This document shows positions 18,804 to 28,173 of a stretch of 64,000 nt of DNA, in pieces; position 1 is the stretch's first letter; every line of letters begins with the position of its first letter. The DNA comes from Alteromonas sp. C1M14 (GTDB lineage Bacteria; Pseudomonadota; Gammaproteobacteria; Enterobacterales; Alteromonadaceae): the NCBI RefSeq assembly GCF_018860965.1, contig NZ_JAHKQF010000004.1, forward strand, positions 1 through 64,000, written 5' to 3'. Made by a program: the position numbers and the translations under genes. The notes below the pieces were generated by a model. That model saw nothing but the letters and a program-made list of their open reading frames with translations, was not told the origin of the DNA and searched no databases.

Positions 18804-20003
18804 TTACCTTATGTTCAGCCTACGCTTGAGTTCTTTAATTTTACTATTAATCACTTTGCCTTCAGGCTTTGTTTTCTTCAATATCATTAACAACGACAAC
18901 GCTAGTTGAGGGTTACCTTCAGCCAGCACAAACGCAGCTTTTCTTAATACTAAAAAATCTTCGCTGGACAGTTCTGCTTTCTCGCTTTGCGTCCCAAGTG
19001 GTATTCCATAAGTTTGGCAAAACTTTTTGTAAGCGTTAAGTATGCCGCTATCAGTTACGTCTCTTAGCACTTTGGCTAAAACAGGCGCTTCTCGAAAAGG
19101 TGCTGATTCTACTGTTGCTAGTACAGTTTGATATCGATTCAATATAAACGCCTTTGCATTAGAGATTATCTTTTCAAGCTTATACTGATTATAAAATTGG
19201 CTACGCTCGTTCAGGTAAGCTGAAAGAGAATTGTCACTAATAGTAAACTCTAGTGGTCCCGATTTAGCCGGATAACCGTTGCGGTTGTCCTTAAAAATTG
19301 AACCAGTTTTAGTTGGCCGTCCTCGTCCGAGCAACGAAATATATTCAATTTGGCTTCTGCAAAAACGATGTAAAATAAAATAGTGGGGAATGGAATGCAT
19401 TTCTCGTATTTTTGGCACACGGAAATTCGAATCAAACAAACTCGGCCAAGGGCTGCCGTCAGCTAATCGATAATCAGCATTTACGGCCGTAACATTATGC
19501 GGGTTAATATCTGTAATAGTTAAATCGGTTCGAAAAAGGGACTTAACATGACGGGCTCGTTCACATTGGTTTTTCCCACCAAATGGCGCACTAAATGGGC
19601 TAACTTCATCATTTTTCATCAACCATTCAAACGAAACGACGTCAGCCTTATAAGATTCTATATAGTCCTTTATAGACGTAGTAAAATCTAACGGTGTCCA
19701 GAACTCATCAATATCTAGGAATAAAATATGTGTGAAGCCCTTCTTTCTCGCCATCGCTATCACTTTACGATATATCGCAATTTGTGGTGCATTGTAGAAG
19801 CGAGAAAAGTACCAATCACCTTTATGAAAAGTTACTCCGGGAAGTGTTTTGAGCGCCGACTTCAATTCACTTGTTGGGTCTGAAGTGTTATTCACATAGA
19901 TGGCAATTTCATCGAAACCAAAGTATTTATGATGAAAAATCCAATCTGGCAAATAGGCCGCCTCATCCTTAGCGATGGCTGCCAATAGAACTTTATTATT
20001 CAA
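18804..20003 (-). CDS. Glyco_tranf_2_4 (GT92-like) glycosyltransferase, paralogue A
   Basis: The 399-residue product begins LLAAIAKDEAAYLPDWIFHH (residues 6-25) and has FLDIDEFW near 95-102, the DxD-type metal site of Glyco_tranf_2_4 proteins. SQIEYISLLGRG and DNRNGYP follow near 215-240. The C-terminal 40 residues end in a basic segment that matches the end of the protein at 22712-24157, showing that the two are paralogues. Start is TTG with GGAGGG four bases before it; no better start is near. It probably adds a sugar to the glycan; specificity unknown. Confidence 0.78.
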   Translation of the reverse strand: MNNKVLLAAIAKDEAAYLPDWIFHHKYFGFDEIAIYVNNTSDPTSELKSALKTLPGVTFHKGDWYFSRFYNAPQIAIYRKVIAMARKKGFTHILFLDIDEFWTPLDFTTSIKDYIESYKADVVSFEWLMKNDEVSPFSAPFGGKNQCERARHVKSLFRTDLTITDINPHNVTAVNADYRLADGSPWPSLFDSNFRVPKIREMHSIPHYFILHRFCRSQIEYISLLGRGRPTKTGSIFKDNRNGYPAKSGPLEFTISDNSLSAYLNERSQFYNQYKLEKIISNAKAFILNRYQTVLATVESAPFREAPVLAKVLRDVTDSGILNAYKKFCQTYGIPLGTQSEKAELSSEDFLVLRKAAFVLAEGNPQLALSLLMILKKTKPEGKVINSKIKELKRRLNIR

Positions 20004-20082
20004 GAACCCTCCAGAGGCTACAAGGAGTTAGTGTCTATTCGTTTCATTTATGCAAACCCAATCACTTCAATTGCCATCAAAA

Positions 20083-20751
20083 CTAGTCTCTGTAAATTCC
20101 AAATTTTTGTTGTTCAGTCCAAGTGTTGGAAAATTTCTGTATACGAACATAGTTAAATAACGATTCCCTGGCTTGAGAGAAGGGCACTTTGCATACCTGT
20201 ATATTAGAAAATTCAGATAAAACAGTATTTAAGATGCCAGGCCCTGTAGCTTGAATGACATCAAAGTTGTATTTTCTCGACCTTAATCTTTGACGCATTA
20301 ACATCAAACATTTTTCGATGTAAGCACTTTCAGGAGGAACACCAATTATGCTGTTAGTACAATGCGCATCCGCAGGATCGCGATTAGCCTTCACAGCCAT
20401 ATCATCCCGCTGTAATAACACTAAATCATTCTTTCGAAATAGACTAAGACTAGATTTAATTTCCATTGATAAATCAACGTAGAAACCTCCTAATTTATAT
20501 AGTATTAGTAATCTAGCCATATCACATCTGGATGCGGCGATATGGTTATTTTGGTATAAATTTAGTGTGTCAGTGCAGTAGTGCTGTCGTATAAAAGCAA
20601 CCACGCTTTCGTCGTCAAAAAATCGATAGTCATAAAACCATTGGCTTCGTCGCGTATTATTCGCAGCATTGCGCAGCTCATTTGGTAGCGATGTTTTATC
20701 GTGGCAAAATTGGATAATTCTACGTGGAATACGCTCTTTATTTAGCTTCAC
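20083..20751 (-). CDS. DXD-type glycosyltransferase (Gly_transf_sug / GT32-like)
   Basis: The 222-residue product opens with RIPRRIIQFCH near residues 6-16 and carries AASRCDMARLLILYKLGGFYVDLSME near 72-97, the hallmark of the DXD sugar-binding family (here GGFYVDLS, a shortened DXD region). The C-terminal half carries IIGVPPES near 139 and TGPGIL near 167, both usual for the family. The start is GTG, two bases after the stop of the upstream gene. It belongs to the leftward polysaccharide array and probably transfers a hexose or similar sugar. Confidence 0.75.
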   Translation of the reverse strand: MKLNKERIPRRIIQFCHDKTSLPNELRNAANNTRRSQWFYDYRFFDDESVVAFIRQHYCTDTLNLYQNNHIAASRCDMARLLILYKLGGFYVDLSMEIKSSLSLFRKNDLVLLQRDDMAVKANRDPADAHCTNSIIGVPPESAYIEKCLMLMRQRLRSRKYNFDVIQATGPGILNTVLSEFSNIQVCKVPFSQARESLFNYVRIQKFSNTWTEQQKFGIYRD

Positions 20752-20753
20752 TA

Positions 20754-21677
20754 TTAAAAACCTGACTCTTTAAGTAGCTTCATTATTAAAGGCCATCCTA
20801 GTCCCCTAACAGGCTCGTACTCTTTATTGTCAAATAATGTGTCCCTGTGCATAAAGCGCTGAGCGATATATTGATTTGAAGGGTTAAAATGTTTATCTAA
20901 TGCTTGTTGTTCTGAAACCGAGAATAACATTTGGTTAAGCGGAGGTTGTTGTTCTTTATATATATTAATAATTCGGTCACGCTTCTCAAGGTATTCTTGA
21001 TTACTCTTTGTATCTAAATTATAGGTTTTTACTACCTCTAGCACTGCATTTGGAATAGAAGTATTGACCGTAGCCTTATCTTCCGGTAACTGCTCATTAA
21101 TATTAAATAATTCTAGAAATTCCGATACGATTTGTCTTGAAAAAGGTAGTACACGTATATTCTCGTCGCCGACAAACTTAGTCCAATTTAAGATAGACTC
21201 TTTGAAGTTTAACCAATTGAGATTATTAAATATCAGCGTATGTAGTGAAGCCTTATATCGAACGTTAGGATCTTTAATAAGTTGGTTATACAGAGAAACG
21301 ACTAACTCAGACTGGCGCCTAACAGTAAAAATAACTTCCACTTTATCAAAAGTTTTGTCACACCATTGTTTAAAACGTGGGTTATTGAGATAAACCGGTG
21401 AGAGTTCAGAAGAAAGTAATAACGAATGACATCCCTTTTGTGTCATTTCTTCGTAAACCATCTCGATAACGTCAGCAGCTGTATAATCATTCGAATAAAC
21501 AGCATCCTGCTTAGAAAAAGCCCAAGCAAAGGTGTGATGGGAACCGTCTGTCCAACGTACACTTTCAGGATAAAGAATACCTTGTTCCTGCAAACTAGTA
21601 CTGTGTTGACATAACGCGCTCTGAATAGCAGATGTGCCAGTTTTTGACCAACCTGGATGGATATACAAAACTCTCAC
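20754..21677 (-). CDS. Sulfotransferase-like protein, paralogue A
   Basis: The 307-residue product starts MRVLYIHPGWSKTGTSAIQS, a phosphosulfate-type P-loop at residues 7-16, and has VEVIFTVRRQSELVVSLYNQ near 112-131, matching the 3'-phosphate motif with Arg and Ser. The same layout (HPGxSKxGxxxxQ at the N-terminus, Arg-rich strand near 130) is seen in the protein at 21703-22719, so the two are likely diverged paralogues. Start is GTG with AAGGA 11 bases before. Sulfation of a glycan is the best guess; kinase-like activity cannot be excluded from the P-loop alone. Confidence 0.7.
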   Translation of the reverse strand: MRVLYIHPGWSKTGTSAIQSALCQHSTSLQEQGILYPESVRWTDGSHHTFAWAFSKQDAVYSNDYTAADVIEMVYEEMTQKGCHSLLLSSELSPVYLNNPRFKQWCDKTFDKVEVIFTVRRQSELVVSLYNQLIKDPNVRYKASLHTLIFNNLNWLNFKESILNWTKFVGDENIRVLPFSRQIVSEFLELFNINEQLPEDKATVNTSIPNAVLEVVKTYNLDTKSNQEYLEKRDRIINIYKEQQPPLNQMLFSVSEQQALDKHFNPSNQYIAQRFMHRDTLFDNKEYEPVRGLGWPLIMKLLKESGF

Positions 21678-21702
21678 AGAAATTATGTTCCTTATCTTGT
21701 GT

Positions 21703-22719
21703 TTACTGTTTAACTATCTGTGTTATAAACATCGCTATTAATTCTTCATATGCTTTCCGAATTGCTTCTGAAGGTTCGAGTTCATCTTCGCTAGTTTTCT
21801 TATAAAATTCGTCAAACTGAAAATCACTGATGAATTTTTTAAATAGTTTCTCTGTCCTCGGTGAATACAAGTCTTGAATCTTTTTTCTCTGCTCTTGACA
21901 AATGAACGTATACGAACTTTTGTTTAATAATGTATTACCATTGAAAAACTTAGTAAGTATATCTTTTACAGACTGATCATGCACATTTTCGTATAACCCT
22001 TCGACTTGAGATGCCACCTTACAGATATAAGGGTTAAGTGTTTCATTGAAAACTTCATTTGAAGTGTCAAGGTTCCTCACTGGCACCCTTGATTCAACGA
22101 AAAACATCCGTATTAGGTTCCTATTTGAACGATGAAGCATATTTATAGGGATAACTCTAATATTTTTTTTACCATAGATTTTAGCCAGAAAGTTGGCTAC
22201 AAAAAAATAATTAGGCATACCTTTATTTAAACAGTCGGATAAATAGTCTTCAAATGAATTTCCTAACTTATGATCCCACTGTTGCCATGATGACTGAATA
22301 AAGTCATCTTCTGGTCTAATACAATATACAACACGAGATTTTTCGAAATATTCAGCTAAAAGATTGTGAATAGAGTAACCATTTTTCAGACTGAGTTTAT
22401 TAATTAAATTTTCCGCAGAAATAATTATCTTTTTTACATTAAATTTTTCTGCAAGTTCTCTGATGCGTTCAAGACGGATTCTCATCTCATTTAGTAAACG
22501 ATCTAGTTCATCATCATTAGACGCTTCATGTATTTTTTTAAAGTAGGCACGAGGTGTATCGTCTTGCTTGCGGAAGCCTTCTTCAAACGATAGCTTCATG
22601 TTTGAATCAGGAAGGAAGACACCGTTTTTTTCAAGCTCATTGCGGTTACGTAATAAGGCTCGCTGCACAGATGTAGAACCGCATTTGGAATGCCCTGGGT
22701 GCAATACTAATTCAATCAT
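21703..22719 (-). CDS. Sulfotransferase-like protein, paralogue B
   Basis: The 338-residue product begins MIELVLHPGHSKCGSTSVQR, the same N-terminal loop as the downstream protein at 20754-21677, followed by IIISAENLIN near 104 and VVYCIRPEDDFIQSSWQQW near 128-146 with the 3'-phosphate Arg and Ser residues. It overlaps the glycosyltransferase gene upstream by 8 bases. The C-terminal third is lysine- and glutamate-rich. The order glycosyltransferase, sulfotransferase, sulfotransferase, glycosyltransferase, glycosyltransferase suggests duplication of a GT plus ST pair. Confidence 0.7.
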   Translation of the reverse strand: MIELVLHPGHSKCGSTSVQRALLRNRNELEKNGVFLPDSNMKLSFEEGFRKQDDTPRAYFKKIHEASNDDELDRLLNEMRIRLERIRELAEKFNVKKIIISAENLINKLSLKNGYSIHNLLAEYFEKSRVVYCIRPEDDFIQSSWQQWDHKLGNSFEDYLSDCLNKGMPNYFFVANFLAKIYGKKNIRVIPINMLHRSNRNLIRMFFVESRVPVRNLDTSNEVFNETLNPYICKVASQVEGLYENVHDQSVKDILTKFFNGNTLLNKSSYTFICQEQRKKIQDLYSPRTEKLFKKFISDFQFDEFYKKTSEDELEPSEAIRKAYEELIAMFITQIVKQ

Positions 22720-24157
22720 TATTACTCTCTTCTAATCTTCTTTTTAAAGTACATATGGCTCTATTTATATAAATACCACCTGGACGCAATTTTTTTATTA
22801 TTAGCATCAATTCGTACGCTATTGAAGGACTATACGATTCTACTTTAGAAAGATTTTTAAGCACATAATTGATAACTTCACTACGTTCTTTTGTCGTCAT
22901 AGAAATTGGCTCATATGTACCGTCTTTGCGATGAAACATGATTACTCTAATACGGTTATGAATATATAAAATTTTATCTTTTAATAAACCTGCCCTAGAC
23001 ACCAATCGAGTAACTTCCAAGTTCAAGCCCTGAGTCGAACTCCCTAATTTGGACTGTATAGTTTTTAGCACTTCAAGAGCTTCAAGTTGTCTCGTACGTT
23101 GTCTATATACTAAAGCTCGTTTATAAAATTTCTTTTTAAGCTTTTTATACGGGCCGAGTACTGCTTCGTCAGTCACGCCGGTTAGCAAATTATCGAGAAT
23201 AAAAACATCCTTGTAGGAAGCAGAATTAATAGCATTAATAACCTGCAAATAGCGCTGTTTGATAAAACGAATCGCTTTTTCTCTCTCGTCCCCTAAGCTA
23301 TATTTGTTATTAAATGCATCAAACTCTTCTTGCCAATTCTTTGTATATTGATCAGTTAAAATAACTTTCGTTTGTTGTTTAAACTTTTTCAAATAGCCGT
23401 TTCGGTTGTTCTTAAAACTTACGTTTTTCGAGTTCAAGTCATTAGGGTTTTGTCTCGAAAGTAAAGATACATATTCTAGTTGACTACGAAACATTCGATG
23501 CAATACGAAACTAGATTTAACCGGTTGCTTCTGTTGCACTGCTGTATACCTAGCAGCCCCTTCGATTCCCCCGGCATAATATGGCAACGAGCGTTCTTCG
23601 CCATCTGCGTAAAAGTACTGGGCATCCTTTATTTTTACGGAATGTACGTCCACTCTATCGATCTCAAAAGAAAGCGGAAAGCAAGATTTAACCCAAGCAC
23701 CGTTAAACCCTTCAATACCATCTTCGAATGGACGGCTAAATGGCTTCTCGTTTGTTTTCACAAACCACCCAAAACCAACCACTGCGTTAGTTGGAAATAC
23801 TTCTATACGCTCAGAAATGGTTTTACCGTCAACATCTACCCAAAACTCGTCAATATCGAGGAACATTGCATGACTATATTCCTCTACGACAGCCTTATCG
23901 ATGGCTTCACGATAAATACCGTCTTGGGGATTAGGTAAGTGTTTTAAAAACATCTCATCTGCATCGATGAAATTGACGTTTTTCAATTCTGCTAGTTTTT
24001 TTGCTATTTCCCAGGTGTTATCTGTAGTGTTATTAACATAGATGTCGATACTACAAAATCCAGCAATTAGATGATGGAAAATCCAATCAGGTAAATATGC
24101 AGCTTCATCCTTGGCTATTGCGATAAGCTTAACCGTAGGTAAAGAATCACTTGTCAT
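22712..24157 (-). CDS. Glyco_tranf_2_4 (GT92-like) glycosyltransferase, paralogue B
   Basis: From the ATG at 24157 the product has 481 residues; a TTG one codon earlier would add a single residue. KLIAIAKDEAAYLPDWIFHH near 10-29 and MFLDIDEFWVD near 96-106 mark a Glyco_tranf_2_4 domain. SQLEYVSLLSRQ and NNRNGY match paralogue A at 18804-20003, as does the C-terminal IKKLRPGG...LKRRLEE segment. A block of about 80 extra residues (near 355-440) is absent from paralogue A. GGAGAGTGAG precedes the start. It lies 10 bases after the RgpF-HAD gene. Confidence 0.78.
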   Translation of the reverse strand: MTSDSLPTVKLIAIAKDEAAYLPDWIFHHLIAGFCSIDIYVNNTTDNTWEIAKKLAELKNVNFIDADEMFLKHLPNPQDGIYREAIDKAVVEEYSHAMFLDIDEFWVDVDGKTISERIEVFPTNAVVGFGWFVKTNEKPFSRPFEDGIEGFNGAWVKSCFPLSFEIDRVDVHSVKIKDAQYFYADGEERSLPYYAGGIEGAARYTAVQQKQPVKSSFVLHRMFRSQLEYVSLLSRQNPNDLNSKNVSFKNNRNGYLKKFKQQTKVILTDQYTKNWQEEFDAFNNKYSLGDEREKAIRFIKQRYLQVINAINSASYKDVFILDNLLTGVTDEAVLGPYKKLKKKFYKRALVYRQRTRQLEALEVLKTIQSKLGSSTQGLNLEVTRLVSRAGLLKDKILYIHNRIRVIMFHRKDGTYEPISMTTKERSEVINYVLKNLSKVESYSPSIAYELMLIIKKLRPGGIYINRAICTLKRRLEESNND

Positions 24158-24167
24158 CAATGACTAC

Positions 24168-26093
24168 TCACTCTCCAAAAAACGGATAACGCCCATGGTG
24201 GCTAATTAACGGCCCCCACTTTTGTATTGTAGCTTCATCAGGCGACTTGAAACTATTTAGCTTGGCTAGTCCAGAAATACTCCATTTATCCATAGGATTG
24301 AGTATATGCATATTCTGCAAACCAAAATCACCACATATCTGCGCATCAGAGCGCACGTTGTCGCCCACATGTAGGAAGCTTTGCCCGCTTTCATCTACCA
24401 GTTGCTTTATGAATGTCCACATGGTGCCCGCATCCTTACGCTTCTTAATATCCGAGCTAACAAACAATTTATAGGGTACAGAAATGCCGATCTTTCTTAG
24501 CATTTTGGTTATTTGCGCTTTGGTGTAATAAATATCTGTTACAAACCAAATTTCCCTGCCTTTAGCATTAAGTTCATGCACAATTTTAACCATTTCATCT
24601 TTGGGTAAAGCCATGGCTAAATCGTAGTAAAACTCTTTGTCTGCCCAAGAAGCCGCAAGCTCTTCTGCGATGCCCTTTTGCTTGGCCAGCTGTTGGTAGG
24701 CTTGGTATATATCAATGTCACCTTCAAAATTTACCGCCTTACGACAAGCCAACTCTGCATTATTGCGATGTTCTACAAACTCCTCGGCAGAATCAAAATA
24801 CTCCAGCTTAGTAAGCTCTTTACCCAGTTTGTATTTCGCATAGTCAGGGTAGGTAAACTCTCGTCTCAGCACGGTGTCGAAAATATCAAAAGACACGACA
24901 TCGAAATTACTCACATCGCTTAAAAGTTGCTCTGGCGTTTTGTAGTAACTGGACGATATTTGCGTTTTGTCTGTGGTAAAACGGCCTAACGGTGGGTAGT
25001 AGAAAAACTGCTTAAACCCTTGTTTTTCTGCCAGTAATCCGATTACCCGTTCAAGTGCATGTAACCAACTACCGTCATTAGGCAATGGTTCGGCGGGGAA
25101 ATCGTCATATTGATAGTTTTTGTTTAGTATGGGCTTTATCGCTTTAGGCCTGGCCCAAAACATCCCACCTACGGGGTAATTAACAAAATCGTCGTTAATA
25201 TCCAACCCCCAGTCATTTACAAACCCTTCTGCATGGGGTTTGTTACATGTCCAGTGGTTTACCCAAGAAGGCATCATCCAGAAAGACGAAGGGTAGTAAG
25301 TGCCTAGCTCTTTGTGTTCATCGAATAATCGCAGTACAGATTTAACTACATGCTTATCTTTTAATAAAAAATTATTTAGATAATCAAACCATTGTGTTTG
25401 CTCGCGGCCACTGTACAACGACTTCTTCGAGTGCATATGACACATTAAATCGTATTCAAGCAACTCTTTACTGAAGTTAACTAAGAAAGGTCCGAAGTTC
25501 CTTCCTCTATTTTCACAAAGCGCCGTTTTTACTTGGTTTACATTATCTAAGCTACCAAAGGTTTCGGTGGCATCTCGTTCAATCTTCTTGGTAGCCGCTG
25601 TAACAAATACATCTACAGAGGTAGGAAACTTGCGCAGAGTCTGGGCAAACTTTTCTACAAAATCTGGATAGAAGATATGTAGCACTATCGCTACCTTTTG
25701 ACTTTTCCAGGTAGCGGTTTCGTGGGGAACCAATTCGGTAGCCGGTAACCAGCGATTTACTACCCTTGAACTATTTCTACCTTCATGTCTGCCATGATAC
25801 ATATAGTGCGGTAGCGGGCTAATGCCATTAAGATAAATATCAACATTACACCGCAAGTACAGTTCGGTATCAAAATTAGCCGAAGGGTTCACATTTGAAG
25901 ATTTGGATTTTTCGAGGTAATCCTCAAATGCCGCTAGTTCGTGCGGAAAAGAGCCATAGTGTTCCTGGTACCACTCGACATCAAATAATCCAAGACGCTT
26001 GGCTTCTTTAAAAGCTTTGGCTATTTTCGGCTTTGTTGTCATTTCAAGAGATTGCTGAATGCGTCGAACGGATTTTTTTAAGTTACTATTCAT
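24168..26093 (-). CDS. RgpF-type rhamnan synthesis protein fused to a HAD domain
   Basis: From the ATG at 26093 the product has 641 residues; a longer frame would overlap the upstream gene by 56 bases. Residues about 35-105 hold the VEWYQEHYG and FDTELYLRCNVDIYL...HYMYHGRHEGR units common at the front of surface-glycan proteins. Residues about 125-370 match the RgpF family (AIVLHIFYPDFVEKF, ENRGRNFGPFL near 195-205, HSKKS near 221), named for streptococcal rhamnan synthesis. Residues about 400-590 are a HAD domain: FDIFDTVLRR near 405-414, VTDIYYTK near 510 and HVGDNVRSDAQ near 575. This links the locus to the dTDP-rhamnose genes. Confidence 0.82.
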   Translation of the reverse strand: MNSNLKKSVRRIQQSLEMTTKPKIAKAFKEAKRLGLFDVEWYQEHYGSFPHELAAFEDYLEKSKSSNVNPSANFDTELYLRCNVDIYLNGISPLPHYMYHGRHEGRNSSRVVNRWLPATELVPHETATWKSQKVAIVLHIFYPDFVEKFAQTLRKFPTSVDVFVTAATKKIERDATETFGSLDNVNQVKTALCENRGRNFGPFLVNFSKELLEYDLMCHMHSKKSLYSGREQTQWFDYLNNFLLKDKHVVKSVLRLFDEHKELGTYYPSSFWMMPSWVNHWTCNKPHAEGFVNDWGLDINDDFVNYPVGGMFWARPKAIKPILNKNYQYDDFPAEPLPNDGSWLHALERVIGLLAEKQGFKQFFYYPPLGRFTTDKTQISSSYYKTPEQLLSDVSNFDVVSFDIFDTVLRREFTYPDYAKYKLGKELTKLEYFDSAEEFVEHRNNAELACRKAVNFEGDIDIYQAYQQLAKQKGIAEELAASWADKEFYYDLAMALPKDEMVKIVHELNAKGREIWFVTDIYYTKAQITKMLRKIGISVPYKLFVSSDIKKRKDAGTMWTFIKQLVDESGQSFLHVGDNVRSDAQICGDFGLQNMHILNPMDKWSISGLAKLNSFKSPDEATIQKWGPLISHHGRYPFFGE

Positions 26094-26094
26094 A

Positions 26095-27135
26095 TTACAG
26101 ACCAAAAAAATCGAGTGGGTTGAGGTTACCTTCACCTGAAATGGCATCATCTAAAACAAATAACGGCCATGTTGCCCTGGGCAATAAATTACGCTTGGTG
26201 ACATAGGACTCAAATATCGATTCCACCTCTGACGGTGTATAAGAGAAATTATTTTCAACAGCGTTTTGTACGCAATCTAATGCTCCCTGATGCAATGTAT
26301 TTAAATCAACAAAGCACTCTTGGGTATGGGTTCTTTTACCGTAGCAGAAATGAAATTCTTGGGTGTTAGCATCTTGGAGAATGTCTACAAATTGCCCGTT
26401 GGGCGCGGTTAACAGCGCCTCTAAAAACATGGAGCGATCTAACATAGTGTATCCACCGCCCATTTTAACGTCTGATTTAAAGACATAATCAATGTTAGCA
26501 GTGCTATTTGCGATGGGATGTTCACCAGCTTTAGTTGCTATCATATAGATGCCATGAACGTCTCGGCTAAGCAGTAAGCAAAGTAGCTTTTGAATGGTGC
26601 CAGAGTAGCCTACGTCCGTAACTAAAGGCGTAACGGCTGGGTCTGTGAAGCCAACTGAATCAAGGTATTTTAGGTATATGTCCCGAATCGGCTGCACTAA
26701 CTCATTAATAAGAGGCTTTTGCTGTTTAAGAATGTCACAGATTCGAGGATAGTCGTCTGGCAATGATATGACTTCATCGTGCATATCTTGCGGTAAGATA
26801 AGCGCTATTTCGTCATAGGAAAAAGCAAATCTTGCATGGAAAAAAGACGCTAACGAACCTTTATAGTTGTGTTTTACACTGTAGGGCCAAGCTGCTTCTA
26901 TATCAGCCATGATCCTAAATAGAAAGGTACGTGACACCGACAAATATTCTGCGTCCACATTGCTGCTATTGCCAATCTCGAAGGCTTGCTTTAACACATG
27001 CCCTTCACGTGCTAAATGGAACACTTTTACTGATGAAAGTGACATAATTTTTTTATGCACTTCATTCATATAAGCTGTAAGGAGTGGACCAAGAAAATTG
27101 TAACCAAATTCCTTCAGCGATGTATTTTTAAGCAT
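26095..27135 (-). CDS. Protein resembling the C-terminal half of COG5610 HAD proteins
   Basis: The 346-residue product has FHLAREGHVLKQAF near 38-51, AEYLSVSRTFLFR near 61-73 and VTDVGYSGTIQKLL near 172-185. This pattern is known to me from the region that follows the HAD domain in large COG5610-type proteins of surface-polysaccharide loci. Here it is a separate gene; the next gene downstream, one base away, ends in a HAD domain that could be the missing partner. Its reaction is unknown. It is the first gene of the leftward array; RBS is weak (AAAGAAA). Confidence 0.6.
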   Translation of the reverse strand: MLKNTSLKEFGYNFLGPLLTAYMNEVHKKIMSLSSVKVFHLAREGHVLKQAFEIGNSSNVDAEYLSVSRTFLFRIMADIEAAWPYSVKHNYKGSLASFFHARFAFSYDEIALILPQDMHDEVISLPDDYPRICDILKQQKPLINELVQPIRDIYLKYLDSVGFTDPAVTPLVTDVGYSGTIQKLLCLLLSRDVHGIYMIATKAGEHPIANSTANIDYVFKSDVKMGGGYTMLDRSMFLEALLTAPNGQFVDILQDANTQEFHFCYGKRTHTQECFVDLNTLHQGALDCVQNAVENNFSYTPSEVESIFESYVTKRNLLPRATWPLFVLDDAISGEGNLNPLDFFGL

Positions 27136-27656
27136 TAATATTTTCTTTTAATTTATGTTTCTACAATTTAAGGACTGAACTGTGTCATCTTCAATTCATA
27201 TTAAGAGTTACAACAGATGAAACCTTCTCTTTAGGTCTTTAATACACATGCGCATCGTGAGGAAGTACTACTGAATCGTCTAATTTCTCTTCCTCAGTTA
27301 CCAATAGCGTCAACCTAATCACTAATGAATCATTCAGCCGCTTGCTTAAAATTTTTCTGGGTCTGATAGGCAGTACATGTATATGTGCTTAGACTAAGCG
27401 AAACGACATGAAATACGTTTAATATTCTAAATTAGCTCACTAATCAACGTAAGAAGATTTGGAGGAATATCACTTATAATTCGATAAGCCGATTCAACAA
27501 TCACCAGCCGCTATACTTTATAGAGCCATCGGCGATTTTAACAGTCGAGGCATTTCGCAACAAACCTTTTCTGTTAACTAAGTCGCCTAACTGCGCACAT
27601 CAACAAGCCCTGTTAATAGCCTTATAAGCAATGGATTTGTTCGCCTAAATCCTAGA
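27136..27656. other. Gene-free AT-rich gap between polysaccharide locus and alpha operon
   Basis: No frame of useful length with a ribosome binding site was found on either strand. The gap must hold the promoter of the leftward polysaccharide array, but no -35/-10 pair stands out. I looked for insertion-sequence ends and transposase remnants and saw none that I could support. Confidence 0.5.
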
Positions 27657-27686
27657 AACAAAAAACCCGCCAAAAGGCGGGTTTTT
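27657..27686. terminator. Rho-independent terminator after rplQ
   Basis: A 9-base stem (27663-27671 with 27676-27684), AAAA loop, flanked by A-run on the left and T-run on the right, so it works on both strands. It ends the spc-alpha transcript and shields it from rightward readthrough. Confidence 0.85.
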
Positions 27687-27730
27687 TATCAAATTCAATT
27701 AGTGTAAAACTAATCGAAACGAGTAATAAC

Positions 27731-28132
27731 TTACTCTTCTACTGCTTCCGCTTCTTCTTCAGAAACTTCTTCAGCAGGACGGTCTACAAGTTCAATGAAC
27801 GCCATAGGCGCGTTGTCACCGGCACGGAAACCGCATTTTAAAATGCGAGTGTATCCGCCTGGGCGAGCTTCGTAACGAGGACCAAGCTCGTTGAACAGTT
27901 TACCGACAACCTCTTTATCACCTGTGCGGGCCATAGCCAGACGGCGGTTTGCAACGCTGTCTTGTTTTGCCAGTGTGATTAAAGGCTCAATTACGCGACG
28001 TAATTCTTTCGCTTTTGGTAACGTCGTTTTGATCACTTCGTGCTTGACCAATGAGCCGGCCATGTTTTTAAACATAGCTTGACGATGGCTGCTGTTGCGA
28101 TTCAACTGACGACCACTCTTACGATGGCGCAT
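27731..28132 (-). CDS. rplQ: 50S ribosomal protein L17
   Basis: L17 sits near the polypeptide exit tunnel of the large subunit. The 133-residue product starts [19 protein letters not shown], the L17 hallmark, and ends in an acidic tail (EEAEAVEE). AAGGAT precedes the ATG. It is the last gene of the alpha operon, 41 bases after rpoA, and a strong terminator follows. Confidence 0.98.
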   Translation of the reverse strand: MRHRKSGRQLNRNSSHRQAMFKNMAGSLVKHEVIKTTLPKAKELRRVIEPLITLAKQDSVANRRLAMARTGDKEVVGKLFNELGPRYEARPGGYTRILKCGFRAGDNAPMAFIELVDRPAEEVSEEEAEAVEE

Positions 28133-28173
28133 AGTTTTATCCTTCTCTACAAATCAGTTTGATAAAAACCTGA

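Noticed and set aside
23480-23938. 152-codon plus-strand frame
   Set aside because: Antisense to the well-supported Glyco_tranf_2_4 gene, no ribosome binding site, no recognisable domain.
26094-26150. Upstream start for the RgpF-HAD gene
   Set aside because: It would overlap the previous gene by 56 bases and add no conserved sequence; ATG at 26093 is preferred.
27136-27656. Insertion-sequence remnant
   Set aside because: The gap looks decayed, but I could not find terminal inverted repeats, target duplications or transposase-like translation.
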